From NCBI RefSeq assembly GCF_023278565.1, contig NC_064678.1:2728001-2792000 (forward strand): 64,000 bases of DNA, written 5' to 3'. The position numbers and the translations under genes were made by a program. Below the pieces are notes generated by a model. That model ran no database searches. It saw only the letters and a program-made list of their open reading frames with translations, and was not told where the DNA came from. Every line of letters begins with the position of its first letter. Position 1 is the stretch's first letter. Source of the stretch: Colletotrichum lupini. Lineage: Eukaryota > Ascomycota > Sordariomycetes > Glomerellales > Glomerellaceae. Shown here piece by piece: positions 46,502 through 57,047 of this stretch.

Positions 46502-47090
46502 GTGGCATGATGCAGTTGTGGGGATAATGCGATGGAGTGATGTTGTTTGAAATTCGCAAGGAGTTAATGATACCATAATGAAAGTCTTAATATGATCGTC
46601 AGAGTATTATTCGCGAAAGCCGGCGTGGAAGATGATTCAGTGCGTTCCAGTTGACCTAGCCGCAAAATTCAAGAAGTATTGACATAGAAGAGACGATCTG
46701 ATCGTTTGGAACTGGCTGTTGATGATCACAGTATAACAGATCACAAACTAAATCTGATGAACATGCATTTTATCCACCCTAGTATAAAAAATAAAATAAT
46801 AATTGATGCTTTTGTATCATCTAGCTACCTAAAACTAACTAGCTTTCCTGACGAATCCAGATGCTTAGAATATTGATTGTTCTTACGACTTATCCTTGAA
46901 TCGACTATACTCATGGTTGTGGCGTTAGCAATCGAAGGACCCACATGCGTGGCTTGATGATTGGATGTGGCTGGAGCTTGATCCAAAAATTTCCGGGGAC
47001 AATTCCCAACTGGCCATCTTAGCAGAGCGCGATCAATCCCAGGAAAACCAGCATTGTTCTCTGGCCAATGTAAACGGAACCACGCCCAAC
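46502..47090. other. Intergenic, 3' of the receptor gene and promoter of mS35
   Basis: About 590 bp, AT-rich in the centre, no gene seen. Confidence 0.6.
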
Positions 47091-48450
47091 ATGGCAGCAA
47101 CAGGGCAAGCATTCCGACTCTGCGTCCGCAGCAGTCGTCGGATACCATCGACGCCGCGCATCGCCGCAGCCCGCACGACGACGACGGCGACGACGACCCA
47201 GAGACGAGCCTTTACCGCCAGCACCACGCAACAGGCACGGAAAGAACGCGAAGAAATCTATGAAGATCCGTACGACCGCAAGCGCGAGACTGTCGAGGAG
47301 CTGGTGGCGCGCCTCAAGCCCGAGGAGGTGAAGAAGCTCGAGAGGCTCCAGAAGCAAGACCCCGAGTTCCAGTCCATGTCAGTGGCCGAGTCCTTGAAGG
47401 CGCGGATTGCGAAGCAGGGGCCGCTCCCGCCGTTGAGATCGACGAAGTCGCCGAGGCAGCAGGTACAAAGGAATTCGTTCTGGTACGATGACGATGACCC
47501 GACGGCGCCGATAGATCCCGCGTTGGAGGAGTTTGAGGAGGACGACATCACGCCCATGGCGCACGGGAAGCTGGATGAGATTCGCGAGTACAGACATTAC
47601 CACCGCATTATGGCGTGGGAGATGCCGCTGCTGTCCAGTACGTTGCAATTCCCATTTCTGCTCCTCCTTTTAGCTCCTCAGAACCCCCCTTTACACTCCC
47701 TCTCCCTTTGGACAAAACAAACGATGTGCTGACTACGGATCCAAACAGAGCTCGCCAAGCCTTTCGAACCGCCCAAAGAGGACGAGGTGTTGCGCTTCCG
47801 GTACACTTCGTACATGGGCGAGCACCACCCGGCGGAGAAGAAGGTGGTTGTGCAGTTCTCGCCGGCCGACCTGGGGCTCACCGACGTGCAGGCGGACAAG
47901 CTCCGCAAGCTTGTCGGGCCGCGGTACAACCCTGAGACGGACGTGGTCAAGATGAGCTCGGAGAAGTACGAGCATCAGGCACAGAACAAGCGCTACCTCT
48001 CCAACTTGGTGGACGACCTGATTGCCAGCGCCAAGGTAAGCATTTGTCTTCACGACTTCACATGCATATATGTCCCCGATACACACGCTTGCCAAGTCTA
48101 GTTTTGTTACGAGAACCCAAAACTAACAATGGAAAACTCTACAACAGGACCCCAAGGATGATTTCAAGGACATCCCCCTCGACACACGGCACCACGTCTT
48201 CAAGAACAAGCCCAAGTTTCCCAAGGAGTGGCGCATGAACGAGGAGCGCCGCAAGGAGCTCGACGATTTCCGCCTGCGGGCGCTCGAGATCGACGCCGGC
48301 AAGCTGGAGGAAGGACAGGTCATCGACGGCACGGAGAAGATTGAGCAGTTCCTCGCGGCGCCGCCGCCCGAGACGGAGGGCAAGGTGGCCGAGATGGTGG
48401 CTGTCCGGGGCCGGGGCGGTAACAAGCAAAAGGGTCTCGGCCGTCGGTAG
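47091..48450 (+). CDS. RSM24: Mitochondrial small-subunit ribosomal protein mS35 (RSM24), 3 exons
   Basis: Exons 47091-47637, 47749-48035 and 48148-48450; 378 residues. A component of the mitochondrial 37S/28S ribosomal subunit head. The first 45 residues are rich in Arg, Ser, Thr and Ala with no acidic residues (a matrix presequence ending near RRAFTAST). The conserved MRP-S28/S35 core follows: YRHYHRIMAWEMPLLSKLA, RFRYTSYMGEHHPAEKKVVV and KLVGPRYNPETDVVKMSSE. The C-terminal part (FPKEWRMNEERRKELDDF) is typical of fungal members, and the very end is Gly/Arg/Lys-rich. The intron 1 junction TCC-A|AG restores SKLAKPFEPP. Confidence 0.93.
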
Positions 48451-50725
48451 AGGGTTATATCGTACTTGCACCATCACCCACTACCACTGCTCGGCTTGAG
48501 TGCCGCAGACTCGGTGTGCCTCTCGTCCAATATCTGTTTTATCAGACTTGGTCGGGGGCGAACCAGAAACCTTGTGTATGACTAGGCGGCGTGGTCCCGT
48601 TCATGGGACTTTGGCCTGCCCTTGTAACATCTCCATGTATACATCCGTGCCAGATCGGAATTATAGAAATTCAAAAAACAACGGTGGCTTGCGTTTAGAT
48701 GCCCGTATCAATGTTATATGATATGACAAGTCAAGGCTTTCTCGTTGGCAGCGGCTTTGTTGAAGGATAATGCTGGCTGATGGGAAGAGCTTGTCAAATA
48801 TGGGCGGTAACCACGAATTGCTGACACCATCCTCTCATCATTTCCATTGTGCCATAAGCTTATACGACTAGAAGCTTGTACTGACGACCGAAAAGTTTGA
48901 GGGTCACAGTCCTTTGTTTGGCACATCTATTCTCGTCTGATTAATAAACAAATCGGCCGCCGTCAATGACATTCAAATATGCATATTTCGTTAAACAGAA
49001 TCCGGCATGGAACCCACCCGCTTTCCGCGGCCATGACTATTTTGCCCAATCGAGTTTTAGAGAAACAATGGGGTTAAATCATATTCAGTGAGACCAAAAA
49101 GGGGGACCTGACCTAAACATGAGTTAGGGAAACAGACGCGCCTTTTCGAGGACAGGGATTGCTTGCGTCTACCTTAGTCAGCCGTCTTGATGGAGACGTG
49201 TTGAGTGATGATGCCTCGGCAACTTTTTTCTAATTTATTCCCCTTATGTCCTGCTCACCATTTTTTGCAGGCACGGCAGGCTAGGACCAGATCGTGCAGG
49301 TGCAAATGGGCAGGGGGTGGCGCCCTGTACCTATGTGGGGAAGAAACGGAGCAGCGGGATTGGCGAGCGGCGGCGCCGTCTTGGGTGATCCCGTCTTGAC
49401 CAAGTTAGCCTGGCACGACCTGGCTAGAGCTCCCAAGCTTTTTTTGCCTCGGACTTTAGCTAAGGAAACCTCAAAGCTCAAGCATGCGCTCGTCAATCTT
49501 GTTAAGTGTTATCTGACATGGACCGTGAGGATGGACGGTTCACCTGAAGCTATTAGTCTCTTCAAAAGACAGCTCGTTGATTCTCTAGTTTGGGGCATGG
49601 AACAAACTAGAGAAGAACGAAGAGCTTCCACGACCACGATAGCAATAGTTACTTATGGAAAAGATAGACCGTTGGCAGATGGACCACAGCGCAGGACATG
49701 GACAGGATGGGACGGTGTCCCCGTCGCAGCCCGCTCCGTCGGGACATCTATGCCTCCTTTCCCTGTCCGTCCTATTATGCGGCGCCATTCGGTACGGATC
49801 TGTCGTAGTCCTCTCTACCTGGCCTTTAGTAAGGTATACCATGAAGGGGAAAGGAAGAAGGATAGCAGTGCTGCTGGGTACCGTTCACATGCATCTAGCG
49901 CACCGCACCGTTCCCGTAGCTTCCCTGCCCGCGCCTTCTTGGGGAAACGAGTTCGTTTCCAACGTGCAGTGCAGCGCATTTGCCTCCCTTCCCCCCTGCC
50001 TGCACTCACCAGCGTTCACCTTATCCCGTCCCCTCTCTCTGCTGTACGGGTCAGACAAGTAATACATCACCACTCGCACTCGCATCATACAAGTCCCGCC
50101 ATCAGCCATTGCACCCATAATACTGCAGATAGTTCTTTTTCCGCGCCACCCACGGGATAACAATATTGCTGGCCACGTCCCAGAAGTGAGAAATTGACAA
50201 TCACTACACGATTCAGCTTATCCCAAGGACCCGGTTGACCTTTTCCTACGTTCTCCTTAATAAGATACCTCACCTGTTAGGCCATCTCATGCGCCGAGGT
50301 TTCTAAGTCCGGAAGTCCCTACCCGCACATTCAAGGTGCCTCTCTACCTTGCTACACAGTACCTCACTTCGCGTACGAACTAAGGTACCTATCCATCACA
50401 CCCACGCGACACGGAGGCCGAGCACAGGTGGAGCTCTGTCGCATCCATCACTTTTCCCCTACAAAGCTACCGACGCCCTCTGCATCGGCTTGGCTGCTGA
50501 TATTTGCTACTCGGACTACATAAGTCGAGGCAACCCTTAACAACTCTATCTACCACCACCAACACCACCTTCTCTTCTTTTCCGCGACCCCGAATCCCGA
50601 CCATTGCCAACTTCCCCTCACGAATCTCTCCTCTCCCTAGGTCCGGTTCATCGCAACAAAGGAAGTCCAGGAAAGAAGCACCGTCCCTTACACACCGAAG
50701 AACCGCACATCTCAACGCCATCAAA
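48451..50725. other. Intergenic, promoter of HFD1
   Basis: About 2.3 kb. An open frame of 288 codons at 49294-50160 lacks protein-like composition and is probably random. The 150 bp before 50726 are C-rich with CACC repeats, as in strong fungal promoters or leaders. Confidence 0.55.
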
Positions 50726-52374
50726 ATGTCGCTCGCAACCGACACAAAGATCGCCGAGTTCACTCACACCTCAACCGACGACATCTACCGCCTCACAGAC
50801 ACCATCCGCGCCACCTTCCGCTCTAACAAGACCAAGGATCTCAAGTACCGCACCCTCCAGCTCCGTAAGCTCTACTGGGCCATCAAGGACTACTCCCCAC
50901 AGCTCTGCGATGCCCTGCGCAAGGACCTGAGGAAGTGCAAGCACGAGGCCGTCCTCTCCGAGGTCGACTGGTGCGCCAATGACTGTCTCTACATGCTGAA
51001 GAACCTCAGCAAGTTCGCCGCCGAGGAGAAGTGCGAGGATGTGCCTCTCACCTACGCCGCCCTGAAGCCGCGCATCCGCAAGGAGCCCCTGGGCATGGTT
51101 CTCGTCATCGGCGCTTTCAACTTCCCCGTCCAGTTGACCCTTCTTCCCATCATCGGCGCCATCGCCGCCGGCTGCACCGCCGTCTTGAAGCCTTCCGAGA
51201 GCGCCCCAGCCACCGCCATGGTCCTGACCAAGATCTTCGAGGTTGCTCTTGACCCCAAGGCCTACACCGTCATCAACGGTGCTGTCCAGGAGACTCAGGC
51301 TCTTCTTGACGTCAAGTGGGACAAGATTATGTACACGGGCAGCACTGCCGTCGGCAAGATCATCTCCAAGAAGGCCGCTGAGACCCTCACGCCCGTCACC
51401 CTCGAATTGGGTGGTCTGAACCCGGCTTTCGTCACCAAGAACGCCAACGTCAAGCTCGCCGCTCGCCGTCTCATGTGGTCAAAGTGCCTCAACGCCGGCC
51501 AGGTCTGCATTTCTCAGAACTATATCCTGGCCGACCGTGCCATCGTCGAGCAACTCATCCAGGGCCTCAACGCTACTTACAAGGAGTTCTTCCCCAGCGG
51601 CGCCAAGAACAGCCCTGACTTCTCTCGTATTGTCAACAAGAAGTCTTTCCAGCGCATCAAGAAGATGATTGACGAGACGAACGGAAAGATCGTCATGGGT
51701 GGTGGTTTGGACGAGGACCAGCTCTACATTGAGCCCACCGCCGTGCTGGTCGATTCCATGCTCGACTCCGTCATGAAGGATGAGTCTTTCGGCCCAGTTT
51801 TCGCCATCATGCCGTATGATACCCTCGACGACGCAATCAACATTGCGAACCAGGTATACAGGACGCCTCTGGCGCTCTTCGCTTTTGGCAATGATCAGGA
51901 GAGCAAGCGAAGTAAGCAAAGCCCATTGTTTTGTAGACAGATGACCATACTAACTTGCTGCAAGTCCTCAACGAGGTGACTTCTGGCGGTGCCACCATCA
52001 ACGACGGCTTCTTCCATGCCTCCATGTCGACTGTCCCCTTCGGCGGCGTCGGTGATTCCGGCACGGGCAACTACCGCGGTCGCGCGTCCTTTGACGCCTT
52101 CACCCACCGTCGCTCCGTCGCGCAGACTCCTTCGTGGCTGGAGAAATTCATCCGTGTTCGCTACATGCCGTACTCCCCCAAGGAGCTCAAGCGCCTCCAA
52201 GGCATGACAAATGACAAGCCCGACTTTGACCGCAATGGTATTCAGGTCCGCGGGGTGGGATACTGGGTCAAGTTGGTCTTGGGGCTCGGCGCGAAAGGTG
52301 CTACAGGTGCGTTGTTGAGATGGGTCTTGGCCCTGGTAAGTATGTACACCCTAACCCAGCGAAGGCGTTCTTAG
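50726..52374 (+). CDS. HFD1: Fatty aldehyde dehydrogenase (class-3 ALDH, HFD1 type), 2 exons
   Basis: Exons 50726-51911 and 51965-52374; 531 residues, close to yeast Hfd1 (532). It oxidises long-chain fatty aldehydes, for example hexadecenal from sphingolipid breakdown, and in yeast also 4-hydroxybenzaldehyde for coenzyme Q head-group synthesis. The catalytic set is complete: Asn132 in GAFNFP, GSTAVGK at 205-211, Glu227 in LELGG and Cys261 in NAGQVCISQNY; DESFGPVF and FHASMSTVPFGGVGDSGTG follow. The C-terminus (YWVKLVLGLGAKGATGALLRW) is a probable membrane anchor to ER, lipid droplet or mitochondrial outer membrane. The second exon was joined by frame continuity (KR-ILNEVTSGG). The extreme C-terminus after the anchor could differ if a further short intron exists. 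Confidence 0.93.
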
Positions 52375-53163
52375 GACTTTGATCGGATGAAGTTATGGGT
52401 TGCAAGAATGAGTTTCAAACACAAAGAGCGTTTATCACACTTCACCTCCGCTGTTTCGTCTCTCTGGTACCCAAACACACTTTCCCAAGTGCGATTGTCA
52501 CTGTGTTTTTTTCTTACCCAAAAAAAACCACAACCTCATCACAACACATGCCCTCGCGCACCTTTTTCCTTTGATTGTAAGTTTAGTCCCCCTTCAGATA
52601 TGACCTGCCTTGGAGAGATACTGGGGGACACGCGAGAAAAAAGTTTCGACTTGTCGTTGGACACACTCGCTTGGAGTGAAGGGACTCATGTTGCTGGGAT
52701 GAAAATAGGGGGTGCGAATGTAAGGCTTAGAGAAGCCTTGGTACTATCCCCCATCTCAGACGCAGTCTGTATGGTACTGTGCTATATACCATTTCCTATA
52801 CGTTATGCGATAGTAATGTGAAGAAGGCAAAAAGCATGCCTTTGACGTTCGTTAAATACTGGCATTGTTCGTGAAAAGAGGTTTGAAATCCTGCGTCATC
52901 AAATGAAATCAATATGTATGGCGATCAAGGTCATTTCTTTCGTTTCACGTTGCATACTATTTTTTTGCAAATTCTAAGATGACCTACAGAAAAAAGGAGA
53001 GAACCCTTCATCGATCACGAATTGAACCCAAAGCGAAGCCAAGATCAAGGCTTGTGGAGGAAGACGATATTCACCGGCCACCTCCTAAACCCCTCAACAA
53101 CTTGCCTCCTAAACTTCCGAGTTTCGACAAAATAAAAGTGTGCCCTGACTAATTCCTATAAAA
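52375..53163. other. Intergenic between convergent genes
   Basis: About 790 bp, mostly the HFD1 3' UTR and the downstream gene's 3' side. No gene seen. Confidence 0.6.
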
Positions 53164-53934
53164 TCACCTCGCAGTCCCAACAGGAACACCCCAAGACCCC
53201 TTCGCCAACTCAACAGGCACATTCATCTCCAACCTATCATCGTCATCTCTCATCACCACCGACGCCAGCGCGCGGGGTGGTTTGGTGAGTGCAGGTGACG
53301 GGTCCGGATCAAAGTAGCCCGGCCTAGCGTCCGACCTGTCTCTCTTCCTCCTCCTTCTCTTCTGCTGTCTCTGACTACCTCCCAGGAAGGTCGAGGAGAC
53401 GATGGATGAGAGCGTACTTGATCTAGAGAGGCTGTGCAGCTGGGAAGGGGTCCTAGTTTGGCGTCTCTCTTTCCCGCCTGATGATGTCGTCTCCAACGTA
53501 GAAGGTTTCCCAGAATCGTGGGCTAGAATCCCCTTCATCTGCATTTCCTTGCCTTGCTCCCTAGTCTTGGGAATAACCAGCCCCTCATCGACATCGTCAC
53601 CACCACCACCATCGCCACCACCAAGCGCAACATCCAGATTCCCCTGCTGCATAACCGCACTCCTCTTCCTACTGCGGCGACTCGGCTCACCCTCGGTATT
53701 CGACACGGCGGCCAGCGCCGCGGACGCAAGGCCCCGATCTCTGGCGAGCCATCGCGCGTCCCGGTGCGCCTTGTAGGTTCTGAAGCCGGCTTGTGCCGTG
53801 GTGTCTCCGTCGACGAAGCGTTCGAGGAAGAGTTGGACGCGGTCGCGGAGGCGGATGAAGATGCGGGCGGGGGTCGCTCGCGGTCCTTGGTGCTGATGTT
53901 GTCGTGGGCATGGTTGGTGAGGTGTGGTGGTCAT
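53164..53934 (-). CDS. Hypothetical basic protein, 256 residues
   Basis: One uninterrupted frame from the ATG at 53934. Residues about 20-75 (ARIFIRLRDRVQLFLERFVD, then AHRDARWLARDRGLA) are basic and look helical; the middle holds a Gly/Asp-rich run, and residues 185-205 a strong Arg/Lys cluster (QRQQKRRRRKRDR) that could be a nuclear or nucleolar signal. The C-terminal 35 residues look more ordered. I do not recognise a family. Codon use on this strand resembles real genes more than the opposite-strand frames do, but a spurious frame cannot be ruled out. Confidence 0.5.
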   Translation of the reverse strand: MTTTPHQPCPRQHQHQGPRATPARIFIRLRDRVQLFLERFVDGDTTAQAGFRTYKAHRDARWLARDRGLASAALAAVSNTEGEPSRRSRKRSAVMQQGNLDVALGGGDGGGGDDVDEGLVIPKTREQGKEMQMKGILAHDSGKPSTLETTSSGGKERRQTRTPSQLHSLSRSSTLSSIVSSTFLGGSQRQQKRRRRKRDRSDARPGYFDPDPSPALTKPPRALASVVMRDDDDRLEMNVPVELAKGSWGVPVGTAR

Positions 53935-54390
53935 TGTTTGTACTTTGAGTCGGTGATGGCGTTAAGTCTCGAGTCTGTGAAGGGGCGGTCTACTTTTCGA
54001 CATGAGAGTATGATCGTGGGCGAGGTTGGAAGACGCTGAGCTGTCTTGTCCTCCGCGAAGCCTCGATTTTCTCGATCTCGGATCTCGTCCACCGTTCCGC
54101 GACCCCCCTGAATGATAGAGCCTATAGGCAAATGAAATCTGAGTAAAAACGGCCCGGCTGTACCACTCACACCTGCCCATGTCCCACTTCCGCCCGCGGG
54201 AACCAGAGAAGAAGACTGACGATTCCACAAAAGAGAAACAAAAAGAAGAGGCTTGCCGTTTTTCATTCTATATGTGTGGTCTGGTTGGTAGTACAATAAT
54301 CCCACCATCCGCTCTCCTCCCGCCCCCCTCAATCCCACGTCTGTCATGTCGACAATCGGGAGAGAGAGGTGGTCCAAAAACCGCGGCAAA
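53935..54390. other. Intergenic, no gene seen
   Basis: About 450 bp between two minus-strand genes. Confidence 0.6.
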
Positions 54391-55386
54391 TCAAATACCC
54401 CGAAGCTGCGTATTATCCTGCTCGTCCATCTTGCGGTACCGCTCCGCCAGCACCTCCTTGACGCTCTTGGTCAACCCGCTCGGCTTCTCGTACCGCTGGT
54501 GCAGCGCCTTCTGTACCGGCGTCGTCGCGGGCGCCACCGCGCCGTCGGCCTTGATGCTGACCTTGTCCTCGGCTACGCCCACCGCCTGCTTCGCCGCCAC
54601 GAGCACCGCCTCCCCTTGCTGCCGTCCTTTGTCCACCACGTCGCCGACGACGGCCTTGACCTCGGCGGCCTTGCTGTCGACAATCTTCTTGGCCTCGGCG
54701 GCTTTCGCGTCGAGGAGCTTCTTCGCCTCAGCGGCCTTGGCGCGCGTAGCCTCCTCGGCAGCGAGGCTCTTTTCCCTCGCGCGCTCCCACGCGCTGCGCG
54801 CCTCCTTCTTGACCTCCGCGCCGGTCGCCTCCGCAGCGGCAGCGCCCTTGGCCGAAGCCTCCTTGGCCAGCGGGACGGCGCTCTTCTCGACGGCCTGCTC
54901 CGCCTCGCCGGCCTTTTCAATGGTGCCGCCCCAGAAGCGCGCGGCGCCGCTCTCGAGACCCTCGCGCACCTCGCCCCAGTCGGTGCGCTGCGCCCAGCGG
55001 ACGGCGTTCTCTACCTCGCGGTTCCAGCGGTCTTTGGCGGAGGTGAGGAGCGTCTCGCGGTCCTTGACGGCCTGTTCGGCGCGGGTCAGGGGCGGAGGGA
55101 TGCGGATTTGGGGCTCGAGGAGGGAGGAGAGGACGTGGTGTTGGGTGCGGAGGGTGTGGGACTGGCTTTCGCGGTTGCGTTGGTGGGCGAGGACTGTGAG
55201 GTAGGCTACGCCTAGGGTTACGGTCACACCGCCGGTCTGTTTGATGAGGTATGATAGTTAGCTATACGATATGCTAATAGTGCGTGTATGAAATCTCCGT
55301 CATAGGTTTCTGGAGTGCAAGAGAAAGAAAGAGAGAGAAAGAGAGGATGAGGGAGTGTAGCGTACGAATCCAGTGGTGAAGCCCAT
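54391..55386 (-). CDS. MIC12: MICOS complex subunit MIC12, 2 exons
   Basis: Exons on the minus strand: 55366-55386 (21 nt, seven codons) and 54391-55236; 288 residues. MIC12 (AIM5) links the Mic60 and Mic10 subcomplexes at cristae junctions of the mitochondrial inner membrane. The first exon plus the start of the second read MGFTTGFTGGVTVTLGVAY, the characteristic family N-terminus with one membrane helix. A conserved QRNRESQSHTLRTQHHVL follows, then LTRAEQAVKDRETLLTSAKD. The middle is a long Ala/Lys/Glu helix, and the end (KSVKEVLAERYRKMDEQ) is conserved. The tiny first exon is required to include the start codon. The intron is purine-rich on the plus strand, i.e. pyrimidine-rich in the transcript. 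Confidence 0.92.
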
Positions 55387-56010
55387 GATGGCTGATGATC
55401 CAGTCCAAATGCGACGGGCGCAATTGAAGACTGGGATTTGATATTATAGTTCCTCTCCGTAAATTGTATTCGGCTTCAAGGTTTCATGATGCAATTGGAG
55501 CAAGCACGTCGTAGGAAGTCGAACCGAACTGGCGTTGTCGCTTGTCACTGAATTGACCTCCGAGAAGCGGGACGGGCAGCTTCGGTGCGGAATGACGTTA
55601 ATTAATCGGGCTTGCGAGCGAGCGAGCGACTTTCAGCCTCCCCGGGTGGATTTCGGCGACGGGCAGGGGTCAAGGTACCTTAGCATCTGGCGGCAGGAAC
55701 ACTGCACTACAGTCCCCGCCTAATTGTCCCTCTAAGCCAACCAGAGGCTCCGAACCACCCTACGCCAAAAATTTGGGAGACGACAGCCGACGGATTGCAA
55801 CGAGCGACTCCAGAGGCTATCAGCACGGCTTTTTTGACGATCCAATTCGATTCGATAGCCTCAAACTGCTCCGAAGTCCACCGCCCTGTTCACCACGCAG
55901 AGCAGCCGTTCCTCTGCAGCCTACGGACGAAAACGAAACGAAACGAAACAGGTTGCTCCCGCCGACTTCTCTCCCTCAATTGAGACGACTTCAACACATT
56001 CACAGCAGCC
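55387..56010. promoter_or_regulatory. Divergent promoter region, MIC12 and bL17m
   Basis: About 620 bp between the start codons of two nuclear genes for mitochondrial proteins. No specific site recognised. Confidence 0.5.
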
Positions 56011-56758
56011 ATGGCGGGAGGTCTCACCAAGTACAGGCATCTGAGCCGCAACTCGTCGGCACGACAGGCCCTGCTTCGCGGCCTCGTCACCTCCCTCGTC
56101 GCCCACGAGCACATTCACACCACCTTTGCTAAGGCCAAGGAGGCCCAGCGCCTCGCTGAGAAGCTCATCACCTACGCGAAGCGCGACAACGAGGAGACGA
56201 GGCGGAAAGCTCAGGCGATTCTCTACGTGAGTTGGACAAACACCCCTGGTGGTCTCGGCAGCTCTTCAAGATGGAATAAGCTACTAGTCCCCAAACAGAG
56301 ACGAGGTTCAAAAAGAACGAACCGAGACTGACAAAAGGATATAACGTTAGACACCCCACGACCTCCTCCCCAAGCTCTTCGGCGAGCTCCGCACACGCTA
56401 CTCCGAGCGCCCGGGAGGCTACACGCGCGTGCTGCGCACCGAGCCCCGGAGCACCTACGACCAGGCGCCTTCTGCGATCCTCGAGCTCGTCGACGGGCCC
56501 CGCGATGTGCGCTTCATGATGACGGCCAAGGCCGTCGCCCACGACAAGGACTCCGGCCACCGCAGCACCGACCTGACCAAGAAGAACGTCGCCAAGGTGA
56601 CGAGGTACCGCAAGGACGGCAAGACGGCGTTCGACGACATGGTGGCCAGCTTCAGGCTTCTCACGGCCCGGTCGGATGCGAAGGCGGCGAAGAAGGAGGA
56701 GTTGTTGGAAGGGGCCAAGGTCAAGGCTAAGAAGGTGAAGGCCGCTAAGAAGGCGTAG
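56011..56758 (+). CDS. MRPL8: Mitochondrial large-subunit ribosomal protein bL17 (MRPL8), 2 exons
   Basis: Exons 56011-56226 and 56351-56758; 207 residues. The bL17 family protein lies near the exit tunnel of the mitochondrial large subunit. The start [20 protein letters not shown] matches the conserved RKL-x-R-x-x-x-HR block of bL17, followed by [20 protein letters not shown] and [17 protein letters not shown]. The intron falls after ILY, and [20 protein letters not shown] continues the fold, with [12 protein letters not shown] the usual third block. The C-terminus is Lys/Ala-rich. No long presequence is present, as in several fungal homologues. Confidence 0.94.
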
Positions 56759-57047
56759 AGCCGAGTGGAGGCTTTTGTTTGATGCAATGCCAGTCGGTAT
56801 AGGAGGTCTGTCGTCTGCTGGATAGGGGCAAAAACTTTGCTCAAAAGCAGAGAGGACGATGTGGCGTGAGAAGAAAATGTAACTGATAAGAATGGTGTAT
56901 TATCAAGAGGGAAATACCTGGCCAGTCTATAGATTACTGTCGTGTAGGGTATACATGTATACTACGGAAGCTCCAAAAAGACAACTTTTTAACTTCTGCC
57001 ATAATATGGCAGCAAAACACATCCATCTTGCCCCCTTCTCCTTGTTC

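Noticed and set aside
49294..50160. 288-codon plus-strand frame upstream of HFD1
   Set aside because: Amino-acid content looks random, with no conserved block and no supporting splice structure; several overlapping frames in both directions have equal quality.
54179..55215. Long plus-strand frames opposite MIC12
   Set aside because: The minus strand gives a complete MIC12. The plus frames are Ala/Ser/Arg or Leu/Arg runs mirrored from the Ala-Lys-Glu helix.
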